A stretch of DNA of 8,728 nucleotides from assembly GCA_021809235.1 (NCBI GenBank), contig JAKBAG010000118.1, forward strand, positions 1 to 8,728. Reading direction: 5' to 3'. The stretch's first letter is position 1, and the number at the start of each line of letters is the position of its first letter. A program made the position numbers and the translations under genes. A model generated the notes under the pieces. That model did no database searches. It was not told where the DNA came from and worked only from the letters and a program-made list of their open reading frames with translations. The stretch is from Acidobacteriota bacterium. Lineage in GTDB: Bacteria > Acidobacteriota > Terriglobia > Terriglobales > Acidobacteriaceae. Shown here piece after piece: positions 7,466 to 8,728 of the stretch.

Positions 7466-7692
7466 TAGGATTTCCTGGATTTCGTAGCTTTGCAGTGGCC
7501 ACGGCCTGCCGGGAATGGATCGAGAATAGATTTTGCCGTCTTTGCCTACAGAGTTTCCCGGCACTGGATGCGTGGATGCCGGAGTGTACTATGGTCGGCA
7601 AAACTATGGCCTAAACGTATCACACGGCTGGTTGCAGGGCTGGATCCATGACGCGGCAATAGAAAATACAAGGGTCAGCTGGGGCAGGAATC

Positions 7693-7698
7693 TATACT
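7693..7698 (+). promoter_or_regulatory. Candidate -10 element of the gatC promoter
   Basis: TATACT matches the sigma-70 -10 consensus TATAAT at five of six positions and lies 34 bp before the gatC ATG, giving a short leader. The bases 16-18 nt upstream do not form a recognisable TTGACA-like -35. Support is therefore one-sided. Confidence 0.4.
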
Positions 7699-7732
7699 GA
7701 ACTTTCCGGAAGTTTGTGTGAGGCAGGTAACG

Positions 7733-8056
7733 ATGAGTGCAGAAGTCTCGATAGCCGATGTGGAACGGGTAGCAGAGCTGGCTAACCTGGAGCTGGGCGA
7801 AGCGGAAAAGCAGCGGATGCAGCGCGACCTGAATGCCATTCTGGGATATGTGAACCAGCTGAGCCAGATCGATACAAGCCACGTGGAGCCGATGGCGCAG
7901 GTCAGCGACCTGTTTCCCGAGGGTGCTGCTGACGGCGAGGGTGGCATGCTGCGGCCAGATATTCCGGTCACTTCGCTGGATCGAGCCAGTGTGATGGTTG
8001 CAGCTCCGGAGACGGATGGCGCGTTTTTCAAGACGCCCAAGGTTATTGAACGATGA
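7733..8056 (+). CDS. gatC: Aspartyl/glutamyl-tRNA amidotransferase subunit C
   Basis: A complete 107-residue GatC, the small subunit that wraps around GatA and stabilises the GatCAB complex. The complex converts Glu-tRNA(Gln) to Gln-tRNA(Gln) and/or Asp-tRNA(Asn) to Asn-tRNA(Asn) in the cytoplasm. Family features are the N-terminal helix VAELANLEL (13-21), DLNAILGYVNQL (32-43), then the conserved linker and tail: LRPDIPV (73-79), MVAAPETDGAFFKTPKVIE (88-106). The length is slightly above the usual 95-100. The ATG at 7733 is preferred over an in-frame GTG at 7718. It is preceded by GAGGCAGGT ending 4 nt upstream, and the product begins MSAEVSIADVERVA as family members do. It is the first gene of the plus-strand unit and is followed by gatA. 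Genes for gatB or aminoacyl-tRNA synthetases are not in the window. Confidence 0.95.
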   Translation: MSAEVSIADVERVAELANLELGEAEKQRMQRDLNAILGYVNQLSQIDTSHVEPMAQVSDLFPEGAADGEGGMLRPDIPVTSLDRASVMVAAPETDGAFFKTPKVIER

Positions 8057-8117
8057 CGCAGCCTGAGGGGCAAGCGTATGCAGCCCGTGGACGCAACAGG
8101 AGTGAAGAAGGAATTGC

Positions 8118-8124
8118 AGGAGAG
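8118..8124 (+). promoter_or_regulatory. Strong ribosome binding site deciding the gatA start
   Basis: AGGAGAG lies so that its AGGAG core is 5 nt before the ATG at 8128. It is the best Shine-Dalgarno match in the window and favours this start over the in-frame ATG at 8053. Confidence 0.7.
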
Positions 8125-8127
8125 AGC

Positions 8128-8728
8128 ATGAGCCAGTTGCGGGAAAAGCCGCGTTCCATACGGACCTTGCGTGCCGCCATTGCCGAGGGCAGGGAGCGCG
8201 CCAGTCAGATTGCCGAGGGATATTTTGCGCGAATTGATGCGTTCAATCCCCAGATCAATGCGTATCTGGCATTGACCCGCGAGCAGGCGATGGAGCAGGC
8301 TGCTCAGGTGGATGCACTGGCTGCCAAGGGTGATCCGCTGCCGCCGCTGGCGGGCATTCCCATCGGGGTGAAGGACGTGCTGACCATGCGCGGGGCAGTG
8401 GCCACGGCGGGTTCTCGCATTCTGAAGGGCTATCGGCCGCCCTACGATGCCACGGCGGTGACGCGACTGCGCCAGGCTGGCGCCGTGCTGCTGGGCAAGC
8501 TGAACTGCGATGAGTTCGCGATGGGCTCCTCGAACGAGAATTCGGCCTACGGACCGGTGCGCAATCCGGTGGATCTGGAGCGGGTTCCGGGAGGCTCCAG
8601 CGGTGGTTCGGCGGCTGCGGTAGCGGCCAACCTGGCCGTTGCAACGCTGGGCACGGATACAGGCGGCTCCATTCGGCAGCCAGCCAGCTACTGCGGCGTG
8701 GTGGGCGTACTGCCTACCTACGGGCGCG
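8128..8728 (+). CDS. gatA: Aspartyl/glutamyl-tRNA amidotransferase subunit A, N-terminal part
   Basis: The first 200 codons of GatA, the glutaminase/amidase subunit of GatCAB; the rest lies beyond the right edge. It releases ammonia from glutamine, which GatB uses to amidate misacylated tRNA. The amidase signature is intact: GIPIGVKD (77-83), GGSSGGSAAAVAA (155-167) and GTDTGGSIRQPA (175-186). The Ser-cisSer-Lys triad is Lys82, Ser157 and Ser181. These have the same spacing (99 and 24 residues) as K79/S154/S178 of the Staphylococcus aureus enzyme. After the signature the usual KPTYGR is VLPTYGR. The start at ATG 8128 follows AGGAG by 5 nt and gives a normal GatA N-terminus. An in-frame ATG at 8053 overlaps the gatC stop (ATGA) and would add 25 residues. 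The 71-bp spacing and shared strand suggest co-transcription with gatC. Confidence 0.95.
   Translation, partial: MSQLREKPRSIRTLRAAIAEGRERASQIAEGYFARIDAFNPQINAYLALTREQAMEQAAQVDALAAKGDPLPPLAGIPIGVKDVLTMRGAVATAGSRILKGYRPPYDATAVTRLRQAGAVLLGKLNCDEFAMGSSNENSAYGPVRNPVDLERVPGGSSGGSAAAVAANLAVATLGTDTGGSIRQPASYCGVVGVLPTYGR

Larger units (their letters stand above)
7457..7732. promoter_or_regulatory. Divergent intergenic region between the M14 peptidase and gatC
   Basis: About 276 bp separate two divergent genes, so promoters in both directions are expected. On the plus strand a -10-like TATACT is visible at 7693-7698. On the minus strand I found no convincing -35/-10 pair. The part from 7457 to 7564 is also an open in-frame extension of the peptidase, which makes the peptidase start uncertain. 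No RNA gene or strong terminator hairpin is seen. Confidence 0.5.

Noticed and set aside
7621..7692. Search for a -35 box or small RNA upstream of the gatC -10
   Set aside because: No TTGACA-like hexamer at 16-18 nt spacing and no stable stem with a terminator were found by eye.

Overview
The window looks like part of a chromosome of a soil-type Acidobacteriota (class Terriglobia). That placement is an inference. It rests on the fairly high GC content, on the kinds of genes present (an octaheme cytochrome of a type common in that phylum, a large exported M14 peptidase, an ArnT-like glycosyltransferase) and on a gatC-gatA pair without gatB next to it. No rRNA, tRNA, insertion sequence, integrase, CRISPR array or phage gene is visible.

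Left block, minus strand, about 1-7456: six genes point the same way. In transcription order they are an exported M14-family zinc carboxypeptidase with a C-terminal amidotransferase-like fold (7456-4796), an ArnT-like family 39 membrane glycosyltransferase (4783-3245), an exported HSL-type alpha/beta-hydrolase (3177-2110), a periplasmic octaheme c-type cytochrome (2084-825), an unrecognised 188-residue protein (700-134), and the first 35 codons of another exported protein, probably a cytochrome c, running off the left edge (105-1). The gaps are 12, 67, 25, 124 and 28 bp, so much of the block could be one transcription unit. The widest gap, before the 188-residue gene, is the likeliest break. 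At least five of the six products are predicted to be in the membrane or beyond it, so this reads as a cell-envelope and periplasm block, but no single pathway ties all six together.

Right block, plus strand, 7733-8728: gatC is complete and gatA is cut by the right edge. They encode two subunits of the GatCAB amidotransferase that makes Gln-tRNA(Gln) and/or Asn-tRNA(Asn) from the misacylated precursors. This block is divergent from the left block across about 276 bp (7457-7732), which must hold promoters for both directions. Only a -10-like TATACT before gatC is convincing there.

Several starts needed a decision. The hydrolase start is moved 49 codons inward, to an ATG with a Shine-Dalgarno sequence and a signal peptide. 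The peptidase start is moved 36 codons inward, to a GTG. For gatA the ATG at 8128, with a strong Shine-Dalgarno sequence, is preferred over one overlapping the gatC stop. I see no clearly new biological system. The most open questions are the unknown protein between two cytochrome genes and the role of the stand-alone octaheme cytochrome.
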